The notes: generated from the letters alone by a model not told the origin. Positions 42,884-50,185 are shown, numbered from the stretch's first letter. The stretch: DNA of 64,000 nucleotides from Fibrobacter sp. UWP2 (GCF_900141705.1 NZ_FQYM01000010.1:1-64000), one strand, 5' to 3'. Made by a program: numbers and translations.

Positions 42884-43684
42884 TTAATAGTCTATGAAGG
42901 TGTCCGGGTCTATTTGGGCGCCGTCCTTGATAATTTCGTAATGCAGGTGGGCGCCGCTCGTATTACCGGTGCTTCCGACCGTACCTATGATATTACCTTT
43001 GTTCACATTCCTGCCTTTTCTGACCTTGATGTCCTTCAGGTGTGAATAACTGGATTGGTAACCATTCTGGTGATCAATGACAATGTTGTTGCCTAGGTCT
43101 CCGTTGGGACCGGCAAAGGTGACCACGCCGCTGCCTGTCGCAAAAACAGGAGTCCCGGCCGCCGCAGAGAAGTCTACACCCGAGTGGCCCTCGTCGGGGT
43201 TGAACTTTTTACTCTTGAGGCCGACCACGGGGACAATGCTAGGAATGCGCTCGAGCTTGATTTTTTCTTCTTGGGGTTGCCAAGAATGGACACCCTCGTA
43301 ATCAACATCTATTTTTTCAGCAGGAATATGGGCAAAACGGTTCCTGTCGATGATGCTGTTGATTTTCGCCGAATCGTTCTCGATGAAGGTTTCGAAAATG
43401 TTCTGGATGCGGTTCTCCAGAATCCACAAGGAATCCAGACGCGAGAACATCTCCTCGTAGTTGTTGTCTTTTTTGATGAGCTGTGCGTTGGTGACGCGCA
43501 TCTTTTCGTAGGTGGCGATAATCTTGTTGATTTTTGCCAGGTTGTAGATGAACACGCCTGCTACAAGGATAAAGACCACCAGTGCTATTTTGGCAATGAC
43601 GAACCACTTCGTCGAAACCTTGAACCTTTTGATTTCGTGCGAGTCTTCGGGAATAATCTGGACAGTGTAGTACTTGCCTTTCAC
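42884..43684 (-). CDS. Membrane-anchored M23 (LytM-type) peptidoglycan endopeptidase
   Basis: 266 residues. A short cytoplasmic start is followed by a membrane helix (WFVIAKIALVVFILVAGVFI) and a coiled coil. The LytM domain has GHSGVDFSAAAGTPVFA (His and Asp zinc ligands), SYSHLKDIKV and SGAHLHYEI (HxH), so the active site is complete. It cuts peptide cross-links of peptidoglycan in the periplasm. M23 peptidases next to bactofilins are known to work with them in shaping cells. It starts 10 nt after parB. Confidence 0.92.
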   Translation of the reverse strand: MKGKYYTVQIIPEDSHEIKRFKVSTKWFVIAKIALVVFILVAGVFIYNLAKINKIIATYEKMRVTNAQLIKKDNNYEEMFSRLDSLWILENRIQNIFETFIENDSAKINSIIDRNRFAHIPAEKIDVDYEGVHSWQPQEEKIKLERIPSIVPVVGLKSKKFNPDEGHSGVDFSAAAGTPVFATGSGVVTFAGPNGDLGNNIVIDHQNGYQSSYSHLKDIKVRKGRNVNKGNIIGTVGSTGNTSGAHLHYEIIKDGAQIDPDTFIDY

Positions 43685-43694
43685 AATGCTACCG

Positions 43695-44642
43695 TTAGCG
43701 GTTTTCCATGAGTTCCTGGATACGGGTCAGGTCGTCCATACTGTAGTAGTTGATGACAATGGTACCCTTGCTCTGGTCGGCGCCGTTCGGGTTGAGCGAA
43801 ACCTTGGTGCCAAAGAAGGTCTCGAGACGGCTCTCGAAGTTCTTCATGTCGGCGCTCAGTTCGCGTTTGGGTTTCGATTCGACTTCGGGCTTGGTTTGGT
43901 CCTCGCCTTCATTCGTCTCTCGTCTTTCGTTTCCCGTCTGATCTATATTTTCACCGCGGCTGATGGCTTCGATCTGGCGGACGTTGAGGCCTTCCTCGAT
44001 GACCCGCTTTGCGAGGGCTTCGGGATTTTCGACGCTGCAGAGGGCGCGTGCGGCGCCACCGGACAGCTTGCCTTCCTGGATCCAGGCCTGCACCTGGGCG
44101 GGAAGTTTGAGCAAACGGAGCGCGTTCGTAATGGCGGAGCGTGACTTACCAACAGTTTTGGCTAAATCTTCGTGCGTATAGCTGTGATTATCAATCAATT
44201 GTTGATAAGATTGGGCTACTTCGATGGGGTTCAGGTCCTCGCGCTGGATATTCTCGATAAGTGCCCATTCGTTCATTTCCTTGTCATCGAGGCTATCGTA
44301 GATCTGTGCCTTGATGGTCGCGCATTTGGCGAGGCGGCTGGCACGGGTACGGCGTTCACCGCTAATGATCTGGTAGCGGCCGCCCACCTTGCGGACGGCA
44401 ATCGGCTGGATGAGGCCGTGCTTCTTGATGGTCTCGGCGAGTTCCTGGAGTTTGTCGTCGTCAAACGTCTTGCGCGGCTGGTACGGGTTCGGGTCAACCA
44501 AGTCCAGGTTGATATCCACAATCTGTTTGCTTTTGTCGACCTGTTCGCCGGAATTAGCGACCTGGTTGTTGATAGGATTGTTGGAAACTCCGTGAGCTCC
44601 GAAAATGGCGGAGAGACCGCGGCCCAATGCTTGCTTACCCAT
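43695..44642 (-). CDS. parB: Chromosome-partitioning protein ParB (Spo0J)
   Basis: 315 residues. The N-terminal CTPase domain has QPIAVRKVGGRYQIISGERR then TRASRLA (the GERRxRA box) and ALIENIQREDLNPIE. The helix-turn-helix follows: YTHEDLAKTVGKSRSAITNALRLL. The C-terminal dimerisation domain (~260-315) follows a Glu/Lys-rich linker. ParB loads at parS and spreads as a CTP-dependent clamp; four parS sites lie 1.5-5 kb upstream. It starts 4 nt after parA. Confidence 0.96.
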   Translation of the reverse strand: MGKQALGRGLSAIFGAHGVSNNPINNQVANSGEQVDKSKQIVDINLDLVDPNPYQPRKTFDDDKLQELAETIKKHGLIQPIAVRKVGGRYQIISGERRTRASRLAKCATIKAQIYDSLDDKEMNEWALIENIQREDLNPIEVAQSYQQLIDNHSYTHEDLAKTVGKSRSAITNALRLLKLPAQVQAWIQEGKLSGGAARALCSVENPEALAKRVIEEGLNVRQIEAISRGENIDQTGNERRETNEGEDQTKPEVESKPKRELSADMKNFESRLETFFGTKVSLNPNGADQSKGTIVINYYSMDDLTRIQELMENR

Positions 44643-44646
44643 AAAA

Positions 44647-45432
44647 TTACTTCTCCTTGTTCAAGATTTCTTCTGCCAACTTCATGTATGCCTGTGAACC
44701 CGTGCTCTGCACGTCGTACAGAATGACGGGTTTTCCGTGTGAAGGGGCTTCGGAGAGTTTCACGTTACGGGGGATCATTGCCTGGAAAACCGTGTTACTC
44801 AGGTTTTCGCGGACTTCTTCGGCGACCTGCTTGCAAAGACTCAGGCGGGCGTCGTACATGGTGAGGAGTGCGCCCTCGATTTTGAGGTTCGCGTTCAGGT
44901 TCTTTTGAACTTCGCGGATTGTCTTGAAAAGTTCGGTCATACCCTGCAGGGCATAGTATTCGCACTGCACCGGGATGAGTACGCTGGTGGCGGCGGTCAG
45001 CACGTTGAGCGTGAGGAGGTTCAGGCTCGGAGGTGCGTCGATGATGATGAACTCGAAGTTATGCTTCAATACGTTCATCACGCGTTCGAGTCGGCGTTCG
45101 CGGCTCATGGCGTTCACCAGTTCAATTTCCATGACGGCGAGGTCCGGTCCCGAGGTGATGACTTTCAAAAAGTCAAGGGAGGTGTCGAGGATGGCGGGCT
45201 GGATGTTTTCGTAGGTGACATTGTCGGGGTTCTCGGCGAGGTCGAGAATCTCGTGGATGTCGGTGTCCTGGGATTCCAGGAATCCGAGACCCTGGGAGGC
45301 GTTTCCCTGCGGATCCATGTCGATGAGGAGCGTCCTCTTTTCGAGGGCGGCAAAACTTGCAGCCAGGTTCACGGCCGTCGTGGTCTTTCCCACGCCGCCC
45401 TTCTGGTTGCATACTGCTATCACTTTACTCAT
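44647..45432 (-). CDS. parA: Chromosome-partitioning ATPase ParA (Soj)
   Basis: 261 residues, short chromosomal type without an N-terminal DNA-binding domain. The deviant Walker A NQKGGVGKTTTAVNLA, FIIIDAPPSLNLLTLN (Walker B) and IPVQCEYYALQGM are intact. It binds DNA non-specifically as an ATP dimer and moves ParB-parS complexes. The start codon overlaps the rsmG stop by 4 nt (ATGA). Confidence 0.97.
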   Translation of the reverse strand: MSKVIAVCNQKGGVGKTTTAVNLAASFAALEKRTLLIDMDPQGNASQGLGFLESQDTDIHEILDLAENPDNVTYENIQPAILDTSLDFLKVITSGPDLAVMEIELVNAMSRERRLERVMNVLKHNFEFIIIDAPPSLNLLTLNVLTAATSVLIPVQCEYYALQGMTELFKTIREVQKNLNANLKIEGALLTMYDARLSLCKQVAEEVRENLSNTVFQAMIPRNVKLSEAPSHGKPVILYDVQSTGSQAYMKLAEEILNKEK

Positions 45433-46133
45433 TTATTACCTCGAGTGACTAAGGCGTAATTCTGTTCTTCGTTCGGCAACACATATTTATATATGTGTAT
45501 TGCCGGGTCGTTTTCCAGGTGAACAATATTGTTGAAACTTTTGAGGGTGATGAAGGTGCCGCCCTCCTTGAGGCCTGGCTGGGCGCGTTCCCAGTCGTTT
45601 TCGAAGGTCGAAAGGGCGCGGCAACTGATAAAGTCCAGGTCGGCAAGGCCCGAAGTCTCGAAGCGCTTGCCCACCACGGTCAGGTTCGAAAGCTGCAATT
45701 TTTCCTTCGTGTAGTTCATGAACTCCACGCGCATGTGGCGCGGTTCGACTGCATAAAACTGGATTTCGGGCATTACGATGGCCAATGGAAAAACCGGGCA
45801 ACCAGCACCCGCACCCATATCGGCCCAGCGGGACTTGTCATCCTGAGCCCGTTCGGCAGGCTCAGGGTAAACTCCGCCGTTAGGCGAAGTCGAAGGATCC
45901 AGACCCGCATCCTTCACTATATATATATAGGGAACGAGTGAGTCGGCGATGTGCCGGCTCAGGAATTTTTCGGAGTCCTTCGCCGAAATCAGGTTGCCGA
46001 ACTGCTTGGTCTCCACCACCAGGTCGGCAAAGTCATAGAGCTTGCCCAAAACATCTTCGGACAACTGAACACCATGTTCCTGCAAGAACTGGTTCAAGAG
46101 ATTCTGCTGATTTTTGTTTTCTCTATAACTCAT
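45429..46133 (-). CDS. rsmG: 16S rRNA (guanine-N7) methyltransferase RsmG with an in-frame insertion
   Basis: 234 residues. NLISAKDSEKFLSRHIADSL and WADMGAGAGCPVFPLAIVMP (SAM-binding loop), then VEPRHMRVEFMNY, identify RsmG/GidB, which methylates G527 of 16S rRNA. Between residue ~78 and the SAM loop there are ~25 extra residues (GLDPSTSPNGGVYPEPAERA and a few more) encoded by a palindromic DNA element (see the repeat entry). The rest of the protein is intact. rsmG next to parAB is a classic origin-proximal order. A parS site lies 4 nt ahead of the start. Confidence 0.93.
   Translation of the reverse strand: MSYRENKNQQNLLNQFLQEHGVQLSEDVLGKLYDFADLVVETKQFGNLISAKDSEKFLSRHIADSLVPYIYIVKDAGLDPSTSPNGGVYPEPAERAQDDKSRWADMGAGAGCPVFPLAIVMPEIQFYAVEPRHMRVEFMNYTKEKLQLSNLTVVGKRFETSGLADLDFISCRALSTFENDWERAQPGLKEGGTFITLKSFNNIVHLENDPAIHIYKYVLPNEEQNYALVTRGNK
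45837..45903. repeat. Palindromic element inserted in frame in rsmG
   Basis: On the plus strand it runs from TGTCATCCTGAGCC to GTCGAAGGATCC. It contains CCTGAGCC/GGCTCAGG hairpin arms (perfect, 8 bp) and CTCCGCC/GGCGAAG arms (one wobble), with ATCCT/AGGAT near the two ends. It translates without stop. The edges are approximate. Confidence 0.6.
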
Positions 46134-46136
46134 TTA

Positions 46137-46152
46137 GGTTCCACGTGAAACA
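46137..46152. promoter_or_regulatory. parS site 1
   Basis: GGTTCCACGTGAAACA, 15 of 16 matches to the Bacillus subtilis parS consensus TGTTNCACGTGAAACA. It lies 4 nt before the rsmG start. Confidence 0.88.
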
Positions 46153-46262
46153 TGCGATAGCGAGTGTCGCGACGGGGTGCTTGCACACCGGCATGACCGA
46201 GCATGAGCATGTAGGACACGAAGTGTCCAAACAATTTAGTATATCTCACAAAAAAAAGAGAA
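46153..46262. repeat. Short palindromes downstream of parS 1
   Basis: The stretch after parS 1 contains GGTGC-TT-GCACACC, and GGACAC-GAA-GTGTCC (perfect 6-bp stem, triloop). The order parS, CTTGCACA-containing hairpin, GTAGG-CGAAG hairpin is similar to that of the insertion at 48017-48205, but the sequences are not alignable throughout. Confidence 0.45.
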
Positions 46263-46278
46263 CGCCGACAACGGCGCC
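46261..46278 (-). terminator. Terminator of the gene at 46339
   Basis: CGCCG-ACAA-CGGCG stem (GGCGCCGTTGTCGGCGTTC on the minus strand), followed by CTTTTTTTTG. Confidence 0.75.
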
Positions 46279-46338
46279 CTTTCACTTTTTAAAAATATCC
46301 GTGGATAAGTTTTTGATAAATGTTGAAATGCTGTGAAC

Positions 46339-47187
46339 TTACCTCAAAAATTCCACGGTGTACCTTCCCTTGGCGGGGCGGCCGAGGAGGTCGAAGTGTC
46401 TTGCCTTTTCGGGGACGAATGTCGGGCGGATCTTGCGGTGAATTGATGTGGTCTTTTTTTCGTTGTAAACGTAGAAATATTGGGTAGGTGTGGTGTTGGG
46501 TGTTTTTGTCGCTATCGCAAAACCATCGGCAGTTTCTTCAATAGTAAACATTCTTTGGATTTCATCGTCCACAGATATAGTTCCGTCATCATTTATGGAA
46601 TAGCTTTTCTCAATGCACTGATCCTTGTTGTCGGGATCGTGGATGATAAAATAGTAATAGGTTCGACGCGAAAAGGTGCCGCTAGTGCTGGTCGTGTATG
46701 TCTTTCGGATAAAGAGGGTGTCTTCTTGAATAAATCTATGTACGCTATTTGCGGATGTATAATATTCGCCAGCTTCATACCCTTTCCTAGAATTGGAAAT
46801 CCAGGAAGAATCCTTGATGGTGGATGTTCTTTCTTCTGTCTTGAGTTCATCGCTACTTTCTAAATAAAAGATTTCGTCACCATCTTGCTGAACGCTTATT
46901 CCGAGTGTATTTGTCGTTTTAACTTCTAGCGAGTCGAGATTGCTGCCTTCGTAAGTAATTCTTTTTTCAGCGACATCTCCATTCCAGATAGTCTTGGATG
47001 TATAATAATAAGGCTGTTTTATGGTATCTCCATTTGCGTCAATAGTACTTTGCATGCTCATATTGAATGTGCTATCTGGTCTTGCATTTGGGAGAGTGTA
47101 TATGGGTCCATAGGTTGCAAGATTGATGCAATCCAGTGCAAGGGAATATATGGTGAGGAAAAGAATGGTGAAGAGAGCCTTTTTCAT
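46339..47187 (-). CDS. Secreted protein of unknown function with sorting-type C-terminus
   Basis: 282 residues. The signal peptide (ALFTILFLTIYSLAL) is followed by a Thr/Ser/Tyr-rich, beta-prone body with no recognised family. The last ~25 residues (ARHFDLLGRPAKGRYTVEFLR) have the FDLLGR...GxY pattern seen at type IX secretion tails. Codon use is more A/T-rich than that of its neighbours, which hints at recent gain. TATATTTC (47193-47200) ends 5 nt before the ATG, and a parS site lies just upstream of that. Confidence 0.75.
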   Translation of the reverse strand: MKKALFTILFLTIYSLALDCINLATYGPIYTLPNARPDSTFNMSMQSTIDANGDTIKQPYYYTSKTIWNGDVAEKRITYEGSNLDSLEVKTTNTLGISVQQDGDEIFYLESSDELKTEERTSTIKDSSWISNSRKGYEAGEYYTSANSVHRFIQEDTLFIRKTYTTSTSGTFSRRTYYYFIIHDPDNKDQCIEKSYSINDDGTISVDDEIQRMFTIEETADGFAIATKTPNTTPTQYFYVYNEKKTTSIHRKIRPTFVPEKARHFDLLGRPAKGRYTVEFLR

Positions 47188-47192
47188 GTTAG

Positions 47193-47200
47193 GAAATATA
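47193..47200 (-). promoter_or_regulatory. TATATTTC promoter box of the gene at 46339
   Basis: Minus-strand TAnnTTTC, 5 nt before the ATG at 47187; 25 nt from parS 2, so ParB spreading could reach it. Confidence 0.45.
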
Positions 47201-47225
47201 GTAAAGAATGTTGGGACCTTGGCTG

Positions 47226-47241
47226 TGTTCCACGTGAAACA
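47226..47241. promoter_or_regulatory. parS site 2
   Basis: TGTTCCACGTGAAACA, a 16 of 16 match to the Bacillus subtilis parS consensus, in the divergent spacer between the secreted protein and the macro-domain gene. Confidence 0.95.
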
Positions 47242-47294
47242 AATTGCTTTGCCGGGTTGTGTTAAATATATATATATTATAGTGGAGGTAGGAT

Positions 47295-47789
47295 ATGGTC
47301 GAGATAGAAATTATCCAGGGCGACATCACCAGAATTGCGGTGGATGCCATCGTGAATGCGGCGAACTGTTCGCTGCTGGGTGGCGGCGGAGTCGACGGTG
47401 CAATCCACCGGGCAGCTGGTCCGGAACTTTTGCGGGCGTGCATCCCCTTGAACGGTTGCGAGACGGGCCAGGCGAAAATAACTCCCGGTTTCAAGCTTCC
47501 GGCCAAGTTTGTTATTCACACCCCAGGGCCAGTCTATCGGGATGGCCAACATGGGGAGCCGGAACTTTTGGAATCATGCTACAGGAGTTGCCTCGACCTG
47601 GCCGAAGAAAGCGAGTGCGAGACGGTCGCCTTCCCTGCCATATCCTGCGGGGTTTATGGATACCCTTGGAAGGAGGCGACCGAAATCGCCGTGAAGACTG
47701 TTCGCGAATTCCCCGCGAAGAACGTCAAGAAGGTGATCTTCTGTTGCTTTGGGGATGAAATGTTGAAGATTTACCGCGAGACGGTCTAG
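47295..47789 (+). CDS. Macro-domain ADP-ribose hydrolase (YmdB-like)
   Basis: 164 residues, one complete macro domain: [31 protein letters not shown] with the ligand-binding Asn and Asp, then [18 protein letters not shown] and the phosphate loop. MacroD/YmdB enzymes remove O-acetyl from ADP-ribose or ADP-ribose from proteins. GGAGG precedes the ATG. The last 4 nt overlap the convergent acetyltransferase gene. Confidence 0.93.
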   Translation: MVEIEIIQGDITRIAVDAIVNAANCSLLGGGGVDGAIHRAAGPELLRACIPLNGCETGQAKITPGFKLPAKFVIHTPGPVYRDGQHGEPELLESCYRSCLDLAEESECETVAFPAISCGVYGYPWKEATEIAVKTVREFPAKNVKKVIFCCFGDEMLKIYRETV

Positions 47790-48496
47790 AGTTCCATAAA
47801 GAAGATGACCGCATCCACGTACCCGAGGGTCTTGTGGTGGAAGGCACCGGGAAGTCTGCAGAGTTCCTTGAACCCGAGGCTCTTCCAGAGGTGCATGGCA
47901 GGTTCGTTTGTGGAAATCACGAAATTGAATTGGATGGCGCGGAACCCCATCGCCCTTGCCTGGCGGATGCAGTCCTCGCCCATCTTGCGACCGATACCCT
48001 TTCCTCTGATGTTGGGACTAAGGCTTTGGGCTGATTTTCGACCAACCAAATCAGAACATGAGTGTTCCATTTGTTTGGTCTCAAACGCCTCGCCATGTTG
48101 GGCCTTTGGCTTCGCCATAGGCCTACACCCTTCGGTTTCCAAATAAAAATGTGCAAGCCCATTTTTGCTTGGAAACCTCGGTTGTGTTTCACGTGAAACA
48201 TTGGGGTGGCGGAAGCTCTTGTTGACCATAAAACTGGCGTTGGCGACGTGGCTGCCTCGGCCGCGGTGGTTCGGGATAATCTTGTAGAACCCGAGGACCT
48301 TCCCGCTGGTTCCAGAAACGGAACCGTCGTCGTCTTCGGCGACAAAGCTCGTGACCCCCTTGCCGAACCAGTAGTCGAACGCGTCCTGGTCGCTGGCGGT
48401 TTCCTCGAAGTCGTATGTGTCTCCCCCCTCAATCACCTGACGGAAAATCGGGAGCATCTGCGGAAAGTCGGATTCGGTTGCCTTTCGGATAATCAT
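47786..48496 (-). CDS. GNAT acetyltransferase interrupted by a 63-codon in-frame insertion
   Basis: 236 residues; the family is usually ~165-175. Residues ~1-95 ([20 protein letters not shown] to [12 protein letters not shown]) and ~160-236 ([20 protein letters not shown] and [19 protein letters not shown]) are the two halves of a phosphinothricin-type GNAT fold. Between them, just before the RGKGIG acetyl-CoA loop, lie ~63 residues of unusual sequence encoded by hairpins and a parS site. Removing 189 nt with one copy of the flanking TTGGG leaves an uninterrupted [11 protein letters not shown]. Whether the enlarged enzyme is active is unknown. The 4-nt overlap with the macro gene is convergent. 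Confidence 0.85.
   Translation of the reverse strand: MIIRKATESDFPQMLPIFRQVIEGGDTYDFEETASDQDAFDYWFGKGVTSFVAEDDDGSVSGTSGKVLGFYKIIPNHRGRGSHVANASFMVNKSFRHPNVSRETQPRFPSKNGLAHFYLETEGCRPMAKPKAQHGEAFETKQMEHSCSDLVGRKSAQSLSPNIRGKGIGRKMGEDCIRQARAMGFRAIQFNFVISTNEPAMHLWKSLGFKELCRLPGAFHHKTLGYVDAVIFFMEL
48017..48205. mobile_element. 189-bp palindrome-rich insertion carrying parS, inside the acetyltransferase gene
   Basis: Flanked by TTGGG at 48012-48016 and 48201-48205, a possible 5-bp target duplication. Inside are three hairpins: GACCAACCAAAT/ATTTGTTTGGTC (48040-48080, 11 of 12), GGCCTTTGGC-TTC-GCCATAGGCC (48101-48123, 9 of 10) and GGTTTCCAAATAAAAAT/ATTTTTGCTTGGAAACC (48134-48177, 15 of 17). The parS site 48185-48200 sits at the right end. 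There are no terminal inverted repeats and no gene of its own. Length is a multiple of three, with no stop in the host frame. Confidence 0.6.
48185..48200. promoter_or_regulatory. parS site 3 (inside the acetyltransferase coding sequence)
   Basis: TGTTTCACGTGAAACA, a perfect 16-bp palindrome matching the parS consensus, at the end of the insertion. Confidence 0.95.
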
Positions 48497-48518
48497 AAGA
48501 GTTATGGGGTTTGAGGTC

Positions 48519-48531
48519 GTGGCTTCGCCAC
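48519..48531. repeat. Small hairpin upstream of the acetyltransferase gene
   Basis: GTGGC-TTC-GCCAC, with the same TTC triloop and GGC/GCC closing pairs as the second hairpin of the insertion. On either side are similar words TGGGGTTTGAGG and TGGGGTATGAGC. Confidence 0.5.
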
Positions 48532-48648
48532 TTTGGGGTATGAGCCTTTGTGGTGAGCCCTACACTATAATAATATAGGAAAAATGGAATAAACTCTGGC
48601 TTGATTTTTTGTATCTTATTTATGTCAAATTTATCCAAGAGGTTTCAA

Positions 48649-49047
48649 ATGGAAGAAGTAAAGGAATTCATCAAGAAGTGCGGCGTCTATTACCTGGCGA
48701 CCATGGATGGCGACAAGCCCCGCGTGCGCCCATTCGGCACCATTGAGATTTTCGAAGGCAAGCTCTACATCCAGACAGGCAAGTCCAAGGACGTCTCCAA
48801 GCAGATCCAGAAGAACGGCAATGTCGAAATCAGCGCGACCGCCCCGACGGGCGATTCCTGGATTCGCGTCGCCGGCACGCTTGTTCGCGACGACCGCCGC
48901 GAACCGAAGGTCAACATGCTCGAGCACTACCCGGAACTCAAGTCGATGTACTCCCCCGACGACGACAACACCGAAGTCCTTTACTTCAAGGACGCCACGG
49001 CCACCATCTACAGTTTTACGGCCGCCCCGAAGGTCATCAAGTTCTAG
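48649..49047 (+). CDS. Pyridoxamine-5'-phosphate-oxidase-like flavin-binding protein, copy 1
   Basis: 132 residues from the ATG at 48649 (MEEVKEFIKKCGVYYLAT), chosen by comparison with copy 2; AGAGG precedes it. A split-barrel fold with MDGDKPRVRPFGTIEIFEGK, QTGKSKDVSKQIQKN and VRDDRREPKVNML is typical of the small single-domain family (COG5015-like). These proteins bind FMN or F420 and reduce small molecules; the substrate is unknown. Tandem with a paralog ~90 nt downstream, separated by a terminator. Confidence 0.88.
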   Translation: MEEVKEFIKKCGVYYLATMDGDKPRVRPFGTIEIFEGKLYIQTGKSKDVSKQIQKNGNVEISATAPTGDSWIRVAGTLVRDDRREPKVNMLEHYPELKSMYSPDDDNTEVLYFKDATATIYSFTAAPKVIKF

Positions 49048-49074
49048 TAAATGCATTATATCATTTTTTTTGAC

Positions 49075-49097
49075 AGGGGCCGCGATTGGCCCTTTTT
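49075..49097 (+). terminator. Terminator between the two flavin-protein genes
   Basis: AGGGGCC-GCGATT-GGCCCTT stem followed by TTTTTGTTT. It is 28 nt after the first stop and just before the promoter box of the second gene. Confidence 0.75.
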
Positions 49098-49103
49098 GTT
49101 TAT

Positions 49104-49111
49104 TATATTTC
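49104..49111 (+). promoter_or_regulatory. TATATTTC promoter box of the second flavin-protein gene
   Basis: TAnnTTTC, followed by AAGGAGAG and the ATG at 49134. Confidence 0.45.
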
Positions 49112-49133
49112 AATGGAAGAAGGAGAGGCTATT

Positions 49134-49538
49134 ATGGAAGAACTGAAAAAATTTATTCTCAGTTGCGGCTATTTTTTCATAGCGACAATAGATGGCGACC
49201 AGCCCCGTGTACGTCCCTTTGCTGCGGTCAACATCTTCGAGGGCAAGCTCTACATCATGACGGGCAAGTTCAAGAACGTCTCCAAGCAGATCGAGAAAAA
49301 CCCCAAGGTCGAGATTTGTGCCATCTCCCCCGTCGGCGACGAGTGGGTGCGCGTTAGCGGTACGCTTGTTCGCGATGAACGTTACGAGGCGAAGGCCGAC
49401 CTGCTTTCAAAATTCCCCTCCCTTTCGGCTTACTTCAAGCCTGACGACGACCGGACTGAGGTCCTCTATTTCAAGGACGCCGTGGCCTCGTACTACACTT
49501 TCGATTACAACAAGGAGCCGAGGGTCGTAAAATTCTAG
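49134..49538 (+). CDS. Pyridoxamine-5'-phosphate-oxidase-like flavin-binding protein, copy 2
   Basis: 134 residues from the ATG at 49134, with AAGGAGAG 7 nt ahead; an ATG at 49113 would start almost inside the promoter box. The order of motifs matches copy 1 (IDGDQPRVRPFAAVNIFEGK, TGKFKNVSKQIEKN, VRDERYEAKADLL), clearly a tandem duplication with about half of the residues changed. It has its own promoter and is followed by the AT-rich spacer with parS 4. Confidence 0.88.
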   Translation: MEELKKFILSCGYFFIATIDGDQPRVRPFAAVNIFEGKLYIMTGKFKNVSKQIEKNPKVEICAISPVGDEWVRVSGTLVRDERYEAKADLLSKFPSLSAYFKPDDDRTEVLYFKDAVASYYTFDYNKEPRVVKF

Positions 49539-49798
49539 CCTGCGGCTTCATTTAATGTTGATAAATTTATACACTTCTAATTCACAAAAACGCCAATCCA
49601 TAGAGCCTACCTATTGCCATAGTTGATAGAATGGTTGAAAAGTTTGGAACCATTTCAACAAAAGCCGTTAAATAGTGTGTTTCACGTGAAACAATCAATG
49701 TACATATGTGGATAGGTTGTGCAACATGGTAATAACTCCAGGGGCGACGAATTAATCTATCAACAGTTTATCAACAAATTTAAAAAAGCAGAAATTGT
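49539..49798. other. AT-rich spacer with parS and DnaA-box-like sites (candidate origin element)
   Basis: 260 bp without a gene. TGTTGATAA (49556-49564, TTATCAACA on the other strand), TGTGGATAG (49707-49715), CTATCAACA (49757-49765) and TTATCAACA (49768-49776) resemble DnaA boxes, and parS 4 lies in the middle. The last 35 bp before the next gene are also its promoter region. Confidence 0.45.
49678..49693. promoter_or_regulatory. parS site 4
   Basis: TGTTTCACGTGAAACA, a perfect 16-bp palindrome identical to parS 3. Confidence 0.95.
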
Positions 49799-50056
49799 AT
49801 GGAAGAAAATACTTTACGCGGAAAGCGCACCCTTTTTTGGATGAAAGTGTGCCTTGTGCTGGGCATTTTGACCGCCATTTTGTGTGGCGCCATTTGCGGT
49901 TTTGCGAGCTACATCGCCTACATGAAGGCGTTCGCCATTTACATCGAGGGTGAGCACAGGCTGTTTGAGGCCTATAAGGACGAGGAATTCCGCAAAAAGG
50001 TGGACCAGGTGCTGCGCGAGCGCGAAATCGAAAAGGCCGCCGCAGCAGAGCTCTAG
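49799..50056 (+). CDS. Small membrane protein of unknown function
   Basis: 85 residues: a short charged start (MEENTLRGKRTLFW), one hydrophobic helix (VCLVLGILTAILCGAICGFASYIAYM) and a charged C-terminal helix (RKKVDQVLREREIEKAAAAEL). No family recognised. The ATG follows directly after the cluster of DnaA-box-like sites, and there is no clear Shine-Dalgarno sequence. Confidence 0.6.
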   Translation: MEENTLRGKRTLFWMKVCLVLGILTAILCGAICGFASYIAYMKAFAIYIEGEHRLFEAYKDEEFRKKVDQVLREREIEKAAAAEL

Positions 50057-50116
50057 TTTTGACATTTACGCACTTCGGTGTGATTTGTAACAATTGCATT
50101 TTTGCAAAGGTTTTTA

Positions 50117-50124
50117 TAGCTTTA
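50117..50124 (+). promoter_or_regulatory. TAGCTTTA promoter-like box of the FecR-domain gene
   Basis: TAnnTTTA, with TATAAT 12 nt further on, 60 nt before the ATG at 50186. Confidence 0.3.
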
Positions 50125-50185
50125 AAGTGTATAATACCGTGCCTTGCGGCACGGGTTTTGGTGTTTTAAAAATGAAGGAGCGTAT

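Noticed and set aside
48017-48205. Intein or group I/II intron in the acetyltransferase gene
   Set aside because: 189 bp is too short, splice-junction residues are absent and the frame is open throughout.
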